Below are positions 1-9,488 of a stretch of 64,000 nt of DNA, piece after piece. Numbering within the stretch: the stretch's first letter is position 1; each line of letters starts with the position of its first letter. The DNA comes from Streptomyces asoensis (GTDB taxonomy: Bacteria; Actinomycetota; Actinomycetes; Streptomycetales; Streptomycetaceae). Location: positions 5,952,001-6,016,000 of the forward strand of contig NZ_CP049838.1 in NCBI RefSeq assembly GCF_013085465.1. Reading direction: 5' to 3'. The notes below the pieces were generated by a model. The model searched no databases, was not told the origin of the DNA, and worked only from the letters and a program-made list of their open reading frames with translations. Position numbers and translations under genes: made by a program.

Positions 1-68
1 CGGGTGGATCGGGCTGTCGAGGGCCGGGGAGGGCGGGGCTGTCGGTGGTGTCTCGTAGGCTTGGGCGC

Positions 69-1124
69 GTGCAGGAACTCCACGATGCCCCGCTCGCCCC
101 GCTGACCACCTTCCGGCTGGGCGGTCCCGCCACCAGGCTGGTGACCGCGACGACCGACGCCGAGGTGATCGCCGCCGTGCGCGAGGCCGACGCCGACGGC
201 ACGCCACTGCTGATCGTCGGTGGTGGCTCGAACCTCGTCATCGGCGACAAGGGCTTCGAGGGCACCGCCCTGCGCATCGCCACGCGCGGCTGCGAACTCG
301 TCGGGACACGACTGGAGCTGGCCGCGGGCGAGATCTGGACCGACGCCGTCGCCCGCACCGTGGAGGCCGGGCTGGCCGGCGTCGAGTGCCTGGCCGGCAT
401 CCCCGGCTCGGCGGGCGCGACCCCGATCCAGAACGTCGGGGCGTACGGCCAGGAGGTCTCCACGACGATCACCGAGGTGATCGCCTACGACCGCCGGGCG
501 GGCGAGACGGTCACGCTCACCAACGAGGAGTGCGCCTTCTCCTACCGGCACAGCCGCTTCAAGGCCGACCCCGAGCGGTATGTCGTCCTGCGCGTCCGGT
601 TCGAACTCGAGGACGCGGACGGGCTGTCGGCGCCCCTGAAGTACGCCGAGACGGCGCGCGCGCTGGGCGTCGAGCCCGGGGACCGGGTGCCGCTCGCCGA
701 GGCCCGCGAGACCGTGCTGAAGCTGCGCGCCGGGAAGGGCATGGTCCTCGACCCCGAGGACCACGACACCTGGTCGGCCGGCTCCTTCTTCACCAACCCG
801 ATCCTCACCGACGCCGACTTCGCCGTGTTCCACGCGCGCGTGCGGGAGCGGCTGGGCGACGGCGCGGTGCCGCCCGCCTACCCGGCGGGGGAGGGACACA
901 CCAAGACCTCCGCGGCCTGGCTGATCGACAAGGCGGGCTTCACCAAGGGGTACGGCAGCGGGCCCGCCCGTATCTCCACCAAGCACACCCTCGCCCTCAC
1001 CAACCGCGGCGCGGCCACCACGGAGGACCTGCTGGCGCTCGCCCGCGAGGTCGTGGCCGGGGTGCGCGAGGCCTTCGGGATCACGCTGGTCAACGAGCCG
1101 GTGATGGTGGGCGCCGGGCTCTAG
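69..1124 (+). CDS. murB: UDP-N-acetylenolpyruvoylglucosamine reductase
   Basis: Cytoplasmic FAD flavoenzyme that reduces UDP-GlcNAc-enolpyruvate to UDP-MurNAc with NADPH, the second committed step of peptidoglycan precursor synthesis. The FAD-domain loop GGGSNLV lies near residue 51, followed by GSAGATPIQNVGAYGQE, and the C-terminal half has GSFFTNP with the catalytic serine of type I MurB. The open frame extends back to a GTG at 45, but the GTG at 69 gives the family N-terminus MQELHDAPLAPLTTF, so I chose it (351 aa). It is transcribed convergently with the deaminase gene, 15 bp away. Function certain; start likely. Confidence 0.95.
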   Translation: MQELHDAPLAPLTTFRLGGPATRLVTATTDAEVIAAVREADADGTPLLIVGGGSNLVIGDKGFEGTALRIATRGCELVGTRLELAAGEIWTDAVARTVEAGLAGVECLAGIPGSAGATPIQNVGAYGQEVSTTITEVIAYDRRAGETVTLTNEECAFSYRHSRFKADPERYVVLRVRFELEDADGLSAPLKYAETARALGVEPGDRVPLAEARETVLKLRAGKGMVLDPEDHDTWSAGSFFTNPILTDADFAVFHARVRERLGDGAVPPAYPAGEGHTKTSAAWLIDKAGFTKGYGSGPARISTKHTLALTNRGAATTEDLLALAREVVAGVREAFGITLVNEPVMVGAGL

Positions 1125-1139
1125 CCGGCCGACGGCTCG

Positions 1140-2168
1140 CTACGCCAGCCAGTCGTCCACGCCCGCCAGCAGCTTCGCCCTGACGTCCTCCGGCGCCGCC
1201 GAGCCCCGTACCGACTGCCGGGCCAGTTCCGCCAACTCCTCGTCCGTGAAGTCGTGGTGGCGGCGGGCGATGTCGTACTGGGCCGCCAGGCGTGAGCCGA
1301 ACAGCAGCGGGTCGTCGGCGCCCAGGGCCATCGGCACCCCGGCCTCGAAGAGCGTCCGCAGCGGAACGTCCTCCGGCTTCTCGTACACCCCCAGCGCAAC
1401 GTTCGACGCCGGGCACACCTCGCAGGTCACGCCACGCTCGGCGAGCCTCTTCAGCAGCCGTGGATCCTCGGCGGCCCGCACCCCGTGCCCCAGCCGGTTC
1501 GCGTCCAGGTCGTCCAGGCAGTCGCGGACGGAGAAGGGGCCGGTCAACTCGCCGCCGTGCGGGGCGGACAGCAGCCCGCCCTCCCGCGCGATCGCGAAGG
1601 CCCGGTCGAAGTCCCTCGCCATGCCCCGGCGTTCGTCGTTCGACAGCCCGAAACCGACCACACCCCGGTCCGCGTACCGCACGGCCAGCCGGGCCAGCGT
1701 GCGGGCGTCCAGCGGGTGCTTCATCCGGTTCGCCGCGACCAGGACCCGCATGCCGAGCCCGGTGTCGCGCGAGGCGGTCTCCACCGCGTCCAGGATGATC
1801 TCCAGCGCCGGGATCAGCCCGCCCAGCCGGGGCGCGTACGACGTCGGGTCCACCTGGATCTCCAGCCAGCCCGAGCCGTCCTTCAGGTCCTCCTCGGCGG
1901 CCTCCCGCACCAGCCGCTGGATGTCCTCCGGCTCCCGCAGGCACGACCGCGCCGCGTCGTACAGGCGCTGGAAGCGGAACCAGCCCCGTTCGTCCGTGGC
2001 CCGTAGCTTCGGCGGTTCCCCGCTGGTCAGCGCCTCGGTCAGCGCCTCCGGCAGGCGCACGCCGTACTTGTCGGCCAGTTCCAGCACGGTGGTGGCCCGC
2101 ATCGACCCGGTGAAGTGCAGGTGCAGATGGGCTTTCGGCAGCTCAGAGACATCACGTACACGCTCCAT
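1140..2168 (-). CDS. add: Adenosine deaminase
   Basis: Zinc hydrolase of the metallo-dependent amidohydrolase superfamily that deaminates adenosine or deoxyadenosine to inosine in purine salvage. Visible motifs are HLHLHFTG near the N-terminus (two zinc His), PHGGE (catalytic Glu), RLGHGVRA, CPASN and ALGADDP, the last carrying the metal-binding Asp pair. The frame runs 23 codons further upstream, but that extension is charged and unlike the family, so the ATG giving MERVRDVSELPKAHLHLH is preferred (342 aa). A related adenine deaminase-like specificity cannot be excluded from sequence alone. Confidence 0.9.
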   Translation of the reverse strand: MERVRDVSELPKAHLHLHFTGSMRATTVLELADKYGVRLPEALTEALTSGEPPKLRATDERGWFRFQRLYDAARSCLREPEDIQRLVREAAEEDLKDGSGWLEIQVDPTSYAPRLGGLIPALEIILDAVETASRDTGLGMRVLVAANRMKHPLDARTLARLAVRYADRGVVGFGLSNDERRGMARDFDRAFAIAREGGLLSAPHGGELTGPFSVRDCLDDLDANRLGHGVRAAEDPRLLKRLAERGVTCEVCPASNVALGVYEKPEDVPLRTLFEAGVPMALGADDPLLFGSRLAAQYDIARRHHDFTDEELAELARQSVRGSAAPEDVRAKLLAGVDDWLA

Positions 2169-2298
2169 TCCAGGATCCTGCCGTACCTTCCGGTCGTCCC
2201 GGTAGCGCTTTCCCCGATCGTGGTCTTGCTCGCACAAAGCAACGGGCCGTCTCCCGAGGGAAGACGGCCCGCAGACTGCTCACGTGAGTGGTCCGAAC

Positions 2299-3525
2299 TC
2301 AGTCCCTGGCCTCCGCCAGCAGCTTCTGGATGCGGCTCACGCCCTCGACGAGGTCCTCGTCGCCCAGCGCGTACGACAGCCGCAGGTAGCCCGGGGTGCC
2401 GAAGGCCTCACCCGGGACCACCGCGACCTCGGCCTCCTCCAGGATGAGCGCGGCCAGCTCTACCGAGTCCTGCGGACGCTTGCCGCGGATCTCCTTGCCG
2501 AGCAGCGCCTTCACGGAGGGGTACGCGTAGAACGCGCCCTCGGGCTCCGGGCAGAGCACGCCGTCGATCTCGTTCAGCATCCGCACGATCGTCTTGCGGC
2601 GCCGGTCGAAGGCCTCACGCATCTTCTCGACGGCCGACAGGTCGCCGGAGACGGCGGCCAGCGCGGCGATCTGCGCCACGTTGGAGACGTTCGAGGTGGC
2701 GTGCGACTGGAGGTTCGTGGCGGCCTTGACGACGTCCTTCGGGCCGATGATCCAGCCCACCCGCCAGCCGGTCATCGCGTACGTCTTCGCGACGCCGTTG
2801 ACCACGATGCACTTGTCGCGCAGCTCGGGCAGGATCCCCGGCAGCGAGGTGAACTTGGCGTCGCCGTAGACGAGGTGCTCGTAGATCTCGTCCGTCATCA
2901 CCCACAGGCCGTGCTCGACGGCCCAGCGGCCGATCGCCTCGGCGTCCTCGGCGTTGTAGACAGCGCCGGTCGGGTTGGAGGGGGAGACGAAGAGCACGAC
3001 CTTCGTGTTCTCCGTGCGGGCCGCCTCCAGCTGCTCGACCGAGACCCGGTAGCCGGTCGTCTCGTCGGCCACGACCTCCACCGGGACACCGCCCGCCAGC
3101 CGGATGGACTCCGGGTAGGTCGTCCAGTACGGCGCCGGGACGATGACCTCGTCGCCCGGGTCGAGGATCGCGGCGAAGGCGTTGTAGATCGCCTGCTTGC
3201 CGCCGTTGGTGATCAGGATCTGCGAGGCGTCCACCTCGTAGCCCGAATCACGCAGCGTCTTCGCGGCGACCGCGGCCTTCAGCTCGGGGAGACCACCGGC
3301 CGGCGTGTAGCGGTGGTACTTGGGGTTCTTGCAGGCCTCGACGGCCGCCTCGACGACGTAGTCCGGGGTCGGGAAGTCGGGCTCGCCCGCGCCGAAGCCG
3401 ATCACCGGACGCCCGGCGGCCTTCAGGGCCTTGGCCTTGGCGTCCACGGCAAGGGTGGCGGACTCGGAGATCGCGCCGACGCGGGCGGAGACCCGGCGCT
3501 CGGTGGGAGGGATTGCAGCGCTCAT
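2299..3525 (-). CDS. aspC: Aspartate aminotransferase (PLP, class I)
   Basis: Fold-type I PLP transaminase that interconverts aspartate/2-oxoglutarate and oxaloacetate/glutamate. It has the substrate-domain [10 protein letters not shown] near residue 35, SNPTGAVY, and the PLP-lysine segment [17 protein letters not shown] typical of the prokaryotic Igamma subgroup. The ATG at 3525 gives [19 protein letters not shown], the usual Streptomyces start (408 aa); an upstream ATG would add 16 unlike residues. It is transcribed away from tRNA-Trp and secE and lies 130 bp upstream of the deaminase gene, so the two could be co-transcribed. Whether it also uses prephenate is not visible. Confidence 0.92.
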   Translation of the reverse strand: MSAAIPPTERRVSARVGAISESATLAVDAKAKALKAAGRPVIGFGAGEPDFPTPDYVVEAAVEACKNPKYHRYTPAGGLPELKAAVAAKTLRDSGYEVDASQILITNGGKQAIYNAFAAILDPGDEVIVPAPYWTTYPESIRLAGGVPVEVVADETTGYRVSVEQLEAARTENTKVVLFVSPSNPTGAVYNAEDAEAIGRWAVEHGLWVMTDEIYEHLVYGDAKFTSLPGILPELRDKCIVVNGVAKTYAMTGWRVGWIIGPKDVVKAATNLQSHATSNVSNVAQIAALAAVSGDLSAVEKMREAFDRRRKTIVRMLNEIDGVLCPEPEGAFYAYPSVKALLGKEIRGKRPQDSVELAALILEEAEVAVVPGEAFGTPGYLRLSYALGDEDLVEGVSRIQKLLAEARD

Positions 3526-3626
3526 GGCACCCATGGTTTCAGACCGGAAACCGCCCCGGCACACGGGTTTCACGGACTGGTCAGCCGACTGAACATCAGA
3601 GTGATTCCGATCAAGGCCGCTTTCCG

Positions 3627-3656
3627 TTCGACGAGGCGCTCAAGACCACGTACACT
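3627..3656 (+). promoter_or_regulatory. Candidate promoter for tRNA-Trp / secE-nusG
   Basis: TTCGAC at 3627-3632 and TACACT at 3651-3656 are separated by 18 bp, resembling a HrdB-type vegetative promoter. It lies between the divergent aminotransferase gene and tRNA-Trp and would give a leader of roughly 80 nt before the tRNA. Prediction by eye only. Confidence 0.45.
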
Positions 3657-3741
3657 CACACGTCGTTGGCCTTCGACAGCCGCGCCCCAACAGGTGCACA
3701 CCGAGCACCCGGTCGGATGCGGTACGTTGGGGAACACACAA

Positions 3742-3814
3742 AGGGTCGTAGCTCAATTGGTAGAGCACTGGTCTCCAAAACCAGCGGTTGGGGGTTCAAG
3801 TCCCTCCGGCCCTG
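3742..3814 (+). tRNA. tRNA-Trp (CCA anticodon)
   Basis: A complete 73-nt cloverleaf. The acceptor AGGGTCG pairs with CGGCCCT at 3807-3813 (one G-U), followed by discriminator G at 3814. The D-arm is GCTC/GAGC. The anticodon stem CTGGT/ACCAG encloses loop CTCCAAA with anticodon CCA. The T-arm is GGGGG/CCCTC around TTCAAGT. The 3' CCA is not encoded, so it must be added enzymatically. It sits just upstream of secE, the usual actinobacterial arrangement, and may share a transcript with secE-nusG. Confidence 0.97.
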
Positions 3815-3927
3815 CTACACACTCCGTCACCAGGATGTGTGCGCAGCGCATGTACGTCCAGCAATGCATCGCCGTGCGGCTCAGACCGGGCGCGGCACGG
3901 CCACGACCCGGGAACAGGTGAGGACGA

Positions 3928-4215
3928 ATGGCGGATGCCGTGGGCTCCATCGACACGCCTGATGCCCAGGACGAGGTGCCTGAGGCGCAGAAGAAGACCC
4001 GCAAGGGCGGCAAGCGCGCCAAGAAGGGCCCGCTGAAGCGTCTCGCGCTCTTCTATCGCCAGATCGTCGCAGAGCTCCGCAAGGTCGTATGGCCCACGCG
4101 GAGTCAGCTGACGACGTACACGACCGTGGTGATCGTCTTCGTGGTCATCATGATCGGCCTGGTGACCGTGATTGACTATGGACTCAGCCACGCCGCCAAG
4201 TACGTTTTTGGCTGA
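3928..4215 (+). CDS. secE: Preprotein translocase subunit SecE
   Basis: Small essential subunit that clamps SecY in the plasma-membrane Sec channel. The protein is 95 aa: a charged, Lys-rich N-terminal 40 residues, the conserved amphipathic segment [18 protein letters not shown] before the membrane, then one transmembrane helix at about residues 62-83 ([17 protein letters not shown]). Single-span SecE is normal in actinobacteria. It lies between tRNA-Trp and nusG, a conserved pairing. Confidence 0.96.
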   Translation: MADAVGSIDTPDAQDEVPEAQKKTRKGGKRAKKGPLKRLALFYRQIVAELRKVVWPTRSQLTTYTTVVIVFVVIMIGLVTVIDYGLSHAAKYVFG

Positions 4216-4222
4216 GCCTAGA

Positions 4223-4257
4223 GCGAAGGGCGCCGAGGTATCCGGCGCCCCTTTCGC
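4223..4257 (+). terminator. Hairpin between secE and nusG
   Basis: GCGAAGGGCGCC (4223-4234) pairs with GGCGCCCCTTTCGC (4244-4257), a long GC-rich stem just after the secE stop. There is no real U-tract, so it may act as an attenuator or processing site rather than a full terminator. Confidence 0.5.
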
Positions 4258-4295
4258 ATGTTCCACCCCTATGTATCCAGGAAGAAGCAGCCACC

Positions 4296-5159
4296 GTGTC
4301 TGACCAGAACCTGAACGACGCCATCGAGCCGGACGAGTCCGTGGACGACGAGCTCGACATCGTCGAGGGCGCGGACGAGGTGGACGAGTTCGAGGCTGCC
4401 GAGGCCGAAGCGGGCGAACCCGCGGAGGAAGCCGCACTCCACGTCGAGGACGAGGAAGCAGTCGCGGACGAGGGAGCCGACGAGGACGTCGAGGCCGAGG
4501 ACGTCGTCGACGAGGCCGAGGAAGAAGAGCCGGCCGAGCCCGTCGACCCCGTGGTCGCCCTGCGCGAGGAGCTGCGCACCCTCCCCGGCGAGTGGTACGT
4601 CATCCACACGTACGCCGGCTACGAGAACCGCGTGAAGACCAACCTGGAGCAGCGCGCCGTCTCGCTGAACGTCGAGGACTACATCTTCGCGGCCGAGGTG
4701 CCGCAGGAAGAGGTCGTCCAGATCAAGAACGGCGACCGCAAGACCATCCGTCAGAACAAGCTCCCCGGCTACGTGCTGGTGCGCATGGACCTGACGAACG
4801 AGTCCTGGGGCGTCGTCCGCAACACCCCCGGCGTCACCGGCTTCGTGGGCAACGCGTACGACCCGTACCCGCTGACCCTGGACGAGATCGTCAAGATGCT
4901 CGCCCCGGAGGCCGAGGAGAAGGCCGCCCGTGAGGCCGCCGAGGCCGAGGGCAAGCCGGCTCCGGCCCGCAAGGTCGAGGTCCAGGTGCTGGACTTCGAG
5001 GTGGGCGACTCGGTCACCGTCACCGACGGCCCGTTCGCCACGCTCCAGGCCACGATCAACGAGATCAACGCCGACTCGAAGAAGGTCAAGGGCCTCGTCG
5101 AGATCTTCGGCCGCGAGACCCCGGTCGAGCTGAGCTTCGACCAGATCCAGAAGAACTAG
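4296..5159 (+). CDS. nusG: Transcription termination/antitermination protein NusG
   Basis: Universal elongation factor that binds the RNA polymerase clamp and couples to Rho or ribosomal S10. The 287-aa protein has a very acidic N-terminal extension (about residues 1-92, Glu/Asp/Ala-rich), then the NGN domain beginning near [15 protein letters not shown], and a C-terminal KOW domain around [18 protein letters not shown]. The acidic extension makes it much longer than E. coli NusG (about 180 aa) and is typical of Streptomyces. It follows secE. Confidence 0.97.
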   Translation: MSDQNLNDAIEPDESVDDELDIVEGADEVDEFEAAEAEAGEPAEEAALHVEDEEAVADEGADEDVEAEDVVDEAEEEEPAEPVDPVVALREELRTLPGEWYVIHTYAGYENRVKTNLEQRAVSLNVEDYIFAAEVPQEEVVQIKNGDRKTIRQNKLPGYVLVRMDLTNESWGVVRNTPGVTGFVGNAYDPYPLTLDEIVKMLAPEAEEKAAREAAEAEGKPAPARKVEVQVLDFEVGDSVTVTDGPFATLQATINEINADSKKVKGLVEIFGRETPVELSFDQIQKN

Positions 5160-5185
5160 CCTCCTCTGGAGCACAAGCCTCCGAT

Positions 5186-5230
5186 CAGGTCAGACGGGCT
5201 CTCGTAGCCGGTCTGACCTGCTCGGTTTTT
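5186..5230 (+). terminator. Rho-independent terminator after nusG
   Basis: CAGGTCAGAC (5186-5195) pairs with GTCTGACCTG (5211-5220), with additional pairing inside the loop, followed by CTCGGTTTTT. This is a classical intrinsic terminator separating secE-nusG from rplK-rplA. Confidence 0.8.
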
Positions 5231-5256
5231 GGCCGCGCATGGATACCCGTTATCGT
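5229..5256 (+). promoter_or_regulatory. Candidate rplK-rplA promoter
   Basis: TTGGCC (5229-5234) and TATCGT (5251-5256) with a 16-bp spacer lie directly after the nusG terminator and about 70 bp before rplK. A plausible vegetative promoter; prediction by eye. Confidence 0.4.
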
Positions 5257-5328
5257 TGTGCGGTATGCCTCCATCCGGATCATCCGGACCGGACGGCTGA
5301 AAACTCTCACTAGGACCCGGAGAGAGCA

Positions 5329-5763
5329 ATGCCTCCCAAGAAGAAGAAGGTCACGGGGCTCATCAAGCTCCAGATCAACGCTGGTGCGGCCAACCCGGCC
5401 CCGCCGGTCGGCCCCGCGCTCGGCCAGCACGGCGTCAACATCATGGAGTTCTGCAAGGCCTACAACGCCGCGACCGAGTCGCAGCGTGGCTGGGTGATCC
5501 CGGTGGAGATCACGGTCTACGAGGACCGCTCCTTCACCTTCATCACCAAGACGCCGCCGGCCGCGAAGATGATCCTCAAGGCCGCAGGTGTCGAGAAGGG
5601 CTCTGGCGAGCCGCACAAGACCAAGGTCGCCAAGATCACCGAGGCGCAGGTCCGCGAGATCGCCACGACCAAGCTTCCCGACCTGAACGCCAACGACCTG
5701 GACGCCGCGTCGAAGATCATCGCCGGCACCGCCCGCTCCATGGGCATCACGGTCGAGGGCTGA
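5329..5763 (+). CDS. rplK: 50S ribosomal protein L11
   Basis: Binds the GTPase-associated centre of 23S rRNA at the base of the L7/L12 stalk; in Streptomyces it is also needed for RelA-dependent ppGpp synthesis and is the thiostrepton target. The 144-aa protein has the N-terminal domain [23 protein letters not shown] with the conserved proline helix, and the C-terminal rRNA-binding domain after residue 70. An RBS-like GGAGAG precedes the ATG. First gene of an rplK-rplA pair. Confidence 0.98.
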
Positions 5764-5849
5764 TCCCCAGCCTCGTAGCACCTTCGTAGCACCGTGGCAG
5801 GGCCTGCTCGGCCCGTACCACGACTCCTCAGAACACATCAGGAGCAGTA

Positions 5850-6575
5850 GTGAGCAAGCGCAGCAAGTCCCTCCGCGCTGCGGACGCCAAGGTCGACCGG
5901 GAGAAGCTCTACGCCCCGCTCGAGGCCGTCCGTCTCGCCAAGGAGACCTCCACGAGCAAGTACGACGGCACCGTCGAGGTCGCCTTCCGCCTGGGTGTCG
6001 ACCCGCGCAAGGCCGACCAGATGGTCCGTGGCACCGTGAACCTGCCGCACGGCACCGGCAAGACCGCCCGGGTCCTGGTCTTCGCGACCGGTGACCGTGC
6101 TGCGGCCGCGGAGGCCGCGGGCGCCGACATCGTCGGCTCCGACGAACTGATCGACGAGGTCGCGAAGGGCCGTCTGGACTTCGACGCCGTCGTCGCCACC
6201 CCGGACCTCATGGGCAAGGTCGGCCGCCTCGGCCGCGTGCTCGGTCCGCGTGGTCTGATGCCGAACCCGAAGACCGGCACGGTCACCCCCGACGTGGCCA
6301 AGGCCGTCACGGAGATCAAGGGCGGCAAGATCGAGTTCCGCGTCGACAAGCACTCGAACCTGCACTTCATCATCGGCAAGGTGTCCTTCGACGACACCAA
6401 GCTGGTGGAGAACTACGGCGCGGCCCTGGAGGAGATCCTCCGCCTGAAGCCGTCCGCCGCCAAGGGTCGCTACATCAAGAAGGCCGCGATCAGCTCCACG
6501 ATCGGCCCCGGCATCCTGGTGGACCCGAACCGCACCCGCAACCTTCTCGTCGAGGAGGACCCGGCCGCGGTCTGA
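5850..6575 (+). CDS. rplA: 50S ribosomal protein L1
   Basis: Binds 23S rRNA H76-78 and forms the mobile L1 stalk at the E site; in many bacteria it also represses its own L11-L1 mRNA. The 241-aa protein contains the signature [22 protein letters not shown] at about residues 125-150. The GTG start has a good GGAGCAG ribosome site. It lies 86 bp after rplK and is followed by a strong terminator. Confidence 0.98.
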   Translation: MSKRSKSLRAADAKVDREKLYAPLEAVRLAKETSTSKYDGTVEVAFRLGVDPRKADQMVRGTVNLPHGTGKTARVLVFATGDRAAAAEAAGADIVGSDELIDEVAKGRLDFDAVVATPDLMGKVGRLGRVLGPRGLMPNPKTGTVTPDVAKAVTEIKGGKIEFRVDKHSNLHFIIGKVSFDDTKLVENYGAALEEILRLKPSAAKGRYIKKAAISSTIGPGILVDPNRTRNLLVEEDPAAV

Positions 6576-6600
6576 GCCCCACAGCTCACCCTCAGTCGGT

Positions 6601-6644
6601 GACGAGCCCCGCAACCTTTCGAGGTGCGGGGCTCGTCCCTTTTG
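6601..6644 (+). terminator. Terminator after rplA
   Basis: GACGAGCCCCGCA pairs with TGCGGGGCTCGTC around an 11-nt loop (6601-6637), followed by CCTTTT. This ends the rplK-rplA transcript before the lipoprotein genes. Confidence 0.8.
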
Positions 6645-6722
6645 CCGTACGTATCTTTTTTCGTACGACTGTCAGTGCTGTGCGTTAGCGTTCAGTGACA
6701 GGAATCCATGGGGGTGGGACGA

Positions 6723-7637
6723 ATGAAGTGCACGACCCTGCGCCGCGCGGGCCTCTCGATCGTCGCGGCGGCTCTGCTGACGGGGGTGACGGCCTGCGGC
6801 GGCTCCGGCGGCTCTGACGATTCCGGCGGCTCCGGTGGCTCCGGGAAGGGCGGGGACGGCAGTCCCCCGCTCAGCCCCGTCGCGGCCCTGCTCACCGCCG
6901 AGAAGTCCACCGACGGCGCCGACTCCGCGAAGGTCGAGTCGACCACGACCATGGGCTCGGTGATGTCGATGACCGCCGACGGCGCTCTCGGCTGGGGGGA
7001 CGGCCTCACCGGCACGCTCACCATCACGTACACCGGCGGCACCATGGCCGACACCATGCGTCAGATGGGCACCACGTCGATGGAGGCCCGCTACCTGCCC
7101 GACGCCTACTACGCCAGGATGGGCGACACCTTCGCCGAGCAGGCCGGAGGCAGGCACTGGATCAGATACGCGTACGACGACCTGGAGAGCCTCGGCGGCA
7201 GCTCCGGCGCGTATCTGAAGGACCAGATGCAGAACACCACCCCGAACCAGTCGGTGAAGCTGCTGCTGGCCTCCGGGGACGTGCGGGAGGTCGGCGAGGA
7301 GAAGGTGCGGGGACAGCGGACCACGCACTACTCGGGGACGGTCGAGGTGGCGGACCTCGCCGAGAAGAACTCCAACCTCAGCCAGAGCCAGCTCGACGAC
7401 CTGAGGAAGACCCTGGAGCAGGCCGGCGTCACCACCGAGACGGTCGACATCTGGGTCGACGACCGGGATCTGCTGGTGAAGAAGGTCGAGAAGGGCGAGA
7501 CCACGGCGGGCGCCTACGCCCAGACCGCGTACTACACCGACTACGGCACCGAGGTCTCCGCCGAGGTGCCTCCGGCGAGCGACACCGCGGACTTCGCGGA
7601 GCTGGTGAAGCAGCAGGGGGCCGGTACCGGCTCGTAA
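6723..7637 (+). CDS. Secreted lipoprotein, paralogue of the next gene
   Basis: Predicted exported lipoprotein of unknown function. A signal peptide with lipobox-like VTAC is followed by a Gly/Ser-rich tether rich in GGS. The mature part has the family signature seen also in the next gene: GRHWIRY, TTHYSGTVEVADL, VDIWVDDRDLLVKKVE and a C-terminal VPPASDTADFAELV. The fold resembles actinobacterial LppX/LolA-type beta-sheet lipoproteins, but this is inference. Two starts are possible, ATG 6708 or ATG 6723; the latter puts the basic MKCTTLRRAG at the N-terminus and is used here (304 aa). Lipoproteins at this spot, between rplA and rplJ, are usual in Streptomyces as I recall. Confidence 0.8.
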   Translation: MKCTTLRRAGLSIVAAALLTGVTACGGSGGSDDSGGSGGSGKGGDGSPPLSPVAALLTAEKSTDGADSAKVESTTTMGSVMSMTADGALGWGDGLTGTLTITYTGGTMADTMRQMGTTSMEARYLPDAYYARMGDTFAEQAGGRHWIRYAYDDLESLGGSSGAYLKDQMQNTTPNQSVKLLLASGDVREVGEEKVRGQRTTHYSGTVEVADLAEKNSNLSQSQLDDLRKTLEQAGVTTETVDIWVDDRDLLVKKVEKGETTAGAYAQTAYYTDYGTEVSAEVPPASDTADFAELVKQQGAGTGS

Positions 7638-7730
7638 ATCACGGGACCTCTCCCGATCCTCTGGGATACCTTCACGGTCTTGCTGTGAATCGGCCGTGTG
7701 TTCGCTGTATCGGGTTCTGGGGGAAGTTGG

Positions 7731-8552
7731 ATGAGGTCTTCCGTGGGTGTCCTCGGGCTGTCCGCGCTGCTCGTCGCCGGGTGTGCGGCGGCGGGCGGCA
7801 CGGAGAGCGAGGGTGACTCGGCCGCCGCGGCCGCCGTCACCCGCGCCGCGGAGAAGGCGGAGGAGGCCGTGTCCCTGCGTTACCGCATGACCGGCCGGAC
7901 GCCGGAGGAGGGCCGTATCAAGGCCGAGGCGGCGATCGGCGTCAAGCCGCCGGCCATGAGCCTGAAGTCCACCGTGCTCAGCGGGCCCGACCGGGGCACG
8001 GGTGAGTTCCGGCTGGTCGGCGGGGTGCTGTACGTGGGCACCGACGAAGCCGACGAGGACGGCAGGCACTGGATCAAGTTCGGGGCGCCGGGCAGCTCCG
8101 ACACCCCCAGCGGGATCAAGGTCGACACCGGCACGATGGTGGACCGGGTCCGGGACAACCCCTCCCACGAGGGCGGCTTCCTCGCCGCGGCCGACGACCT
8201 GAAGAAGGCCGGTTCCGAGACCGTCGACGGCGTCCGCACCACCCACTACACGGGCACGGCCACCGTCGACGACATCCGCGCCTCCTACAAGGACGAAGAC
8301 AAGAGCGTCCGGCAGCGGACCGAGAAGAGCCTCGCCCAGTACGAGAAGCAGGGTGTGGACGAACTCACCATGGACCTGTGGGTCGACGCCGAGGACCGTA
8401 CCCGGCAGCTGCGGGTGCAGGGCTTCGGGCGGCACGGCGAGCTCGACCTCACCCTCACGTTCCTCGACTTCGGCAAGCCCGTGACCGTGAAGGTGCCGCC
8501 CGCCTCGGACACCGTGGACATGGCCGAGGAGCTGAGGAAGGCCCGGGACTGA
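7731..8552 (+). CDS. Secreted lipoprotein, paralogue of the preceding gene
   Basis: Predicted lipoprotein, 273 aa from the ATG at 7731, with n-region MRSS, a hydrophobic core and lipobox LVAGC near residue 19. The mature protein shares GRHWIKF, TTHYTGTATVDDI, MDLWVDAEDRTRQLRV and VPPASDTVDMAEEL with its upstream neighbour, so the two arose by duplication. Function unknown; a LolA/LppX-like lipid- or ligand-binding fold is possible. The frame opens earlier, at 7698, but that start would bury the signal peptide. A 93-bp gap separates the genes. Confidence 0.8.
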   Translation: MRSSVGVLGLSALLVAGCAAAGGTESEGDSAAAAAVTRAAEKAEEAVSLRYRMTGRTPEEGRIKAEAAIGVKPPAMSLKSTVLSGPDRGTGEFRLVGGVLYVGTDEADEDGRHWIKFGAPGSSDTPSGIKVDTGTMVDRVRDNPSHEGGFLAAADDLKKAGSETVDGVRTTHYTGTATVDDIRASYKDEDKSVRQRTEKSLAQYEKQGVDELTMDLWVDAEDRTRQLRVQGFGRHGELDLTLTFLDFGKPVTVKVPPASDTVDMAEELRKARD

Positions 8553-8580
8553 GGGCCGTACAGGCCCCGTACGGGCGGAT

Positions 8581-8610
8581 TTGCTTGACGGCGCCCCGTT
8601 CACGTACGCT
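8581..8610 (+). promoter_or_regulatory. Candidate rplJL promoter
   Basis: TACGCT at 8605-8610 with an upstream TTGCTTGACG. TTGCTT (8581-8586) gives an 18-bp spacer, whereas TTGACG (8585-8590) gives only 14 bp. It sits at the start of the long rplJ leader. Confidence 0.45.
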
Positions 8611-8614
8611 CCTC

Positions 8615-8792
8615 GAGAAGCCAAAGACCGCTGGTCGTTGCCGTGCTCTCGTAAGGGGGGGCGGTGGCCGAAGGATCCGCTGCAATGCGGACGACCCGCG
8701 CAGGTGTCAGTGGATACGCTCCCGGACCGAAATCCTTCCACGGAATTCGTTCGGTCGAGCAACGCCCCGTGCGCCTGCGCCGGGGCGTTTCG
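8615..8792 (+). ncRNA. Ribosomal L10-type mRNA leader with hairpin of rplJL
   Basis: The roughly 230-nt untranslated leader before rplJ matches in position and general layout the L10(L12)4 autoregulatory leader known from many bacteria; excess L10-L12 complex binds the leader and reduces expression. A strong stem AACGCCCCG (8761-8769) / CGGGGCGTT (8781-8789) followed by TCGTTGT lies at its 3' end and could act as an attenuator. I recognise the leader by context and partial sequence memory; a covariance search would settle it. Confidence 0.6.
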
Positions 8793-8846
8793 TTGTCCCA
8801 GCCCCTTCTGAGCGGTCCTCATCACCCGGAAGGAGGCCGACGCTCT

Positions 8847-9377
8847 ATGGCAAGGCCCGACAAGGCTGCCGCGGTAGCCGAGCTCGCGGAGCAGTTCCGC
8901 AGCTCGAACGCCGCTGTGCTGACCGAGTACCGGGGTCTCACCGTGGCGCAGCTCAAGACGCTGCGTCGTTCGCTCGGTGAAGACGCCCAGTACGCCGTGG
9001 TGAAGAACACGCTGACCAAGATCGCGGCCAACGAGGCCGGGATCTCGACGCTCGACGACCTGTTCAACGGTCCGACGGCGGTTGCCTTCATCACCGGTGA
9101 CCCGGTGACGTCGGCGAAGGGTCTTCGTGACTTCGCCAAGGACAACCCGAACCTCGTCATCAAGGGCGGTGTCCTTGACGGTAAGGCGCTGTCCGCCGAT
9201 GAGATCAAGAAGCTTGCGGACCTCGAGTCCCGCGAGGTTCTGCTCGCCAAGCTGGCGGGCGCCATGAAGGGCAAGCAGTCTCAGGCTGCCTCGCTCTTCC
9301 AGGCGCTTCCGTCGAAGTTCGTCCGCACCGCGGAGGCGCTTCGCGTCAAGCTGGCCGAGCAGGGCGGTGCCGAGTAA
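8847..9377 (+). CDS. rplJ: 50S ribosomal protein L10
   Basis: Forms the base of the ribosomal stalk, binding 23S rRNA with its N-terminal domain and L7/L12 dimers with its C-terminal helix. The protein is 176 aa from ATG 8847, which follows an AAGGAGG ribosome site and gives [17 protein letters not shown]. The open frame extends 61 codons upstream, but that part is the structured leader. L10 signature [14 protein letters not shown] segment near residue 25. It is the first gene of rplJL. Confidence 0.97.
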   Translation: MARPDKAAAVAELAEQFRSSNAAVLTEYRGLTVAQLKTLRRSLGEDAQYAVVKNTLTKIAANEAGISTLDDLFNGPTAVAFITGDPVTSAKGLRDFAKDNPNLVIKGGVLDGKALSADEIKKLADLESREVLLAKLAGAMKGKQSQAASLFQALPSKFVRTAEALRVKLAEQGGAE

Positions 9378-9488
9378 CTCGGCTCGCACTTTGACCGCTG
9401 CCTGACGTAGCGGTCGACGCGGGCCGAACGTACGCCCGCCGACATGTACATCCGGCACCTGCCGAATTGAATGGAAGGATCGCCCACC

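Noticed and set aside
3742..3814. Attachment site at tRNA-Trp
   Set aside because: No repeat of the tRNA 3' end was seen near the island, which lies about 14 kb away.
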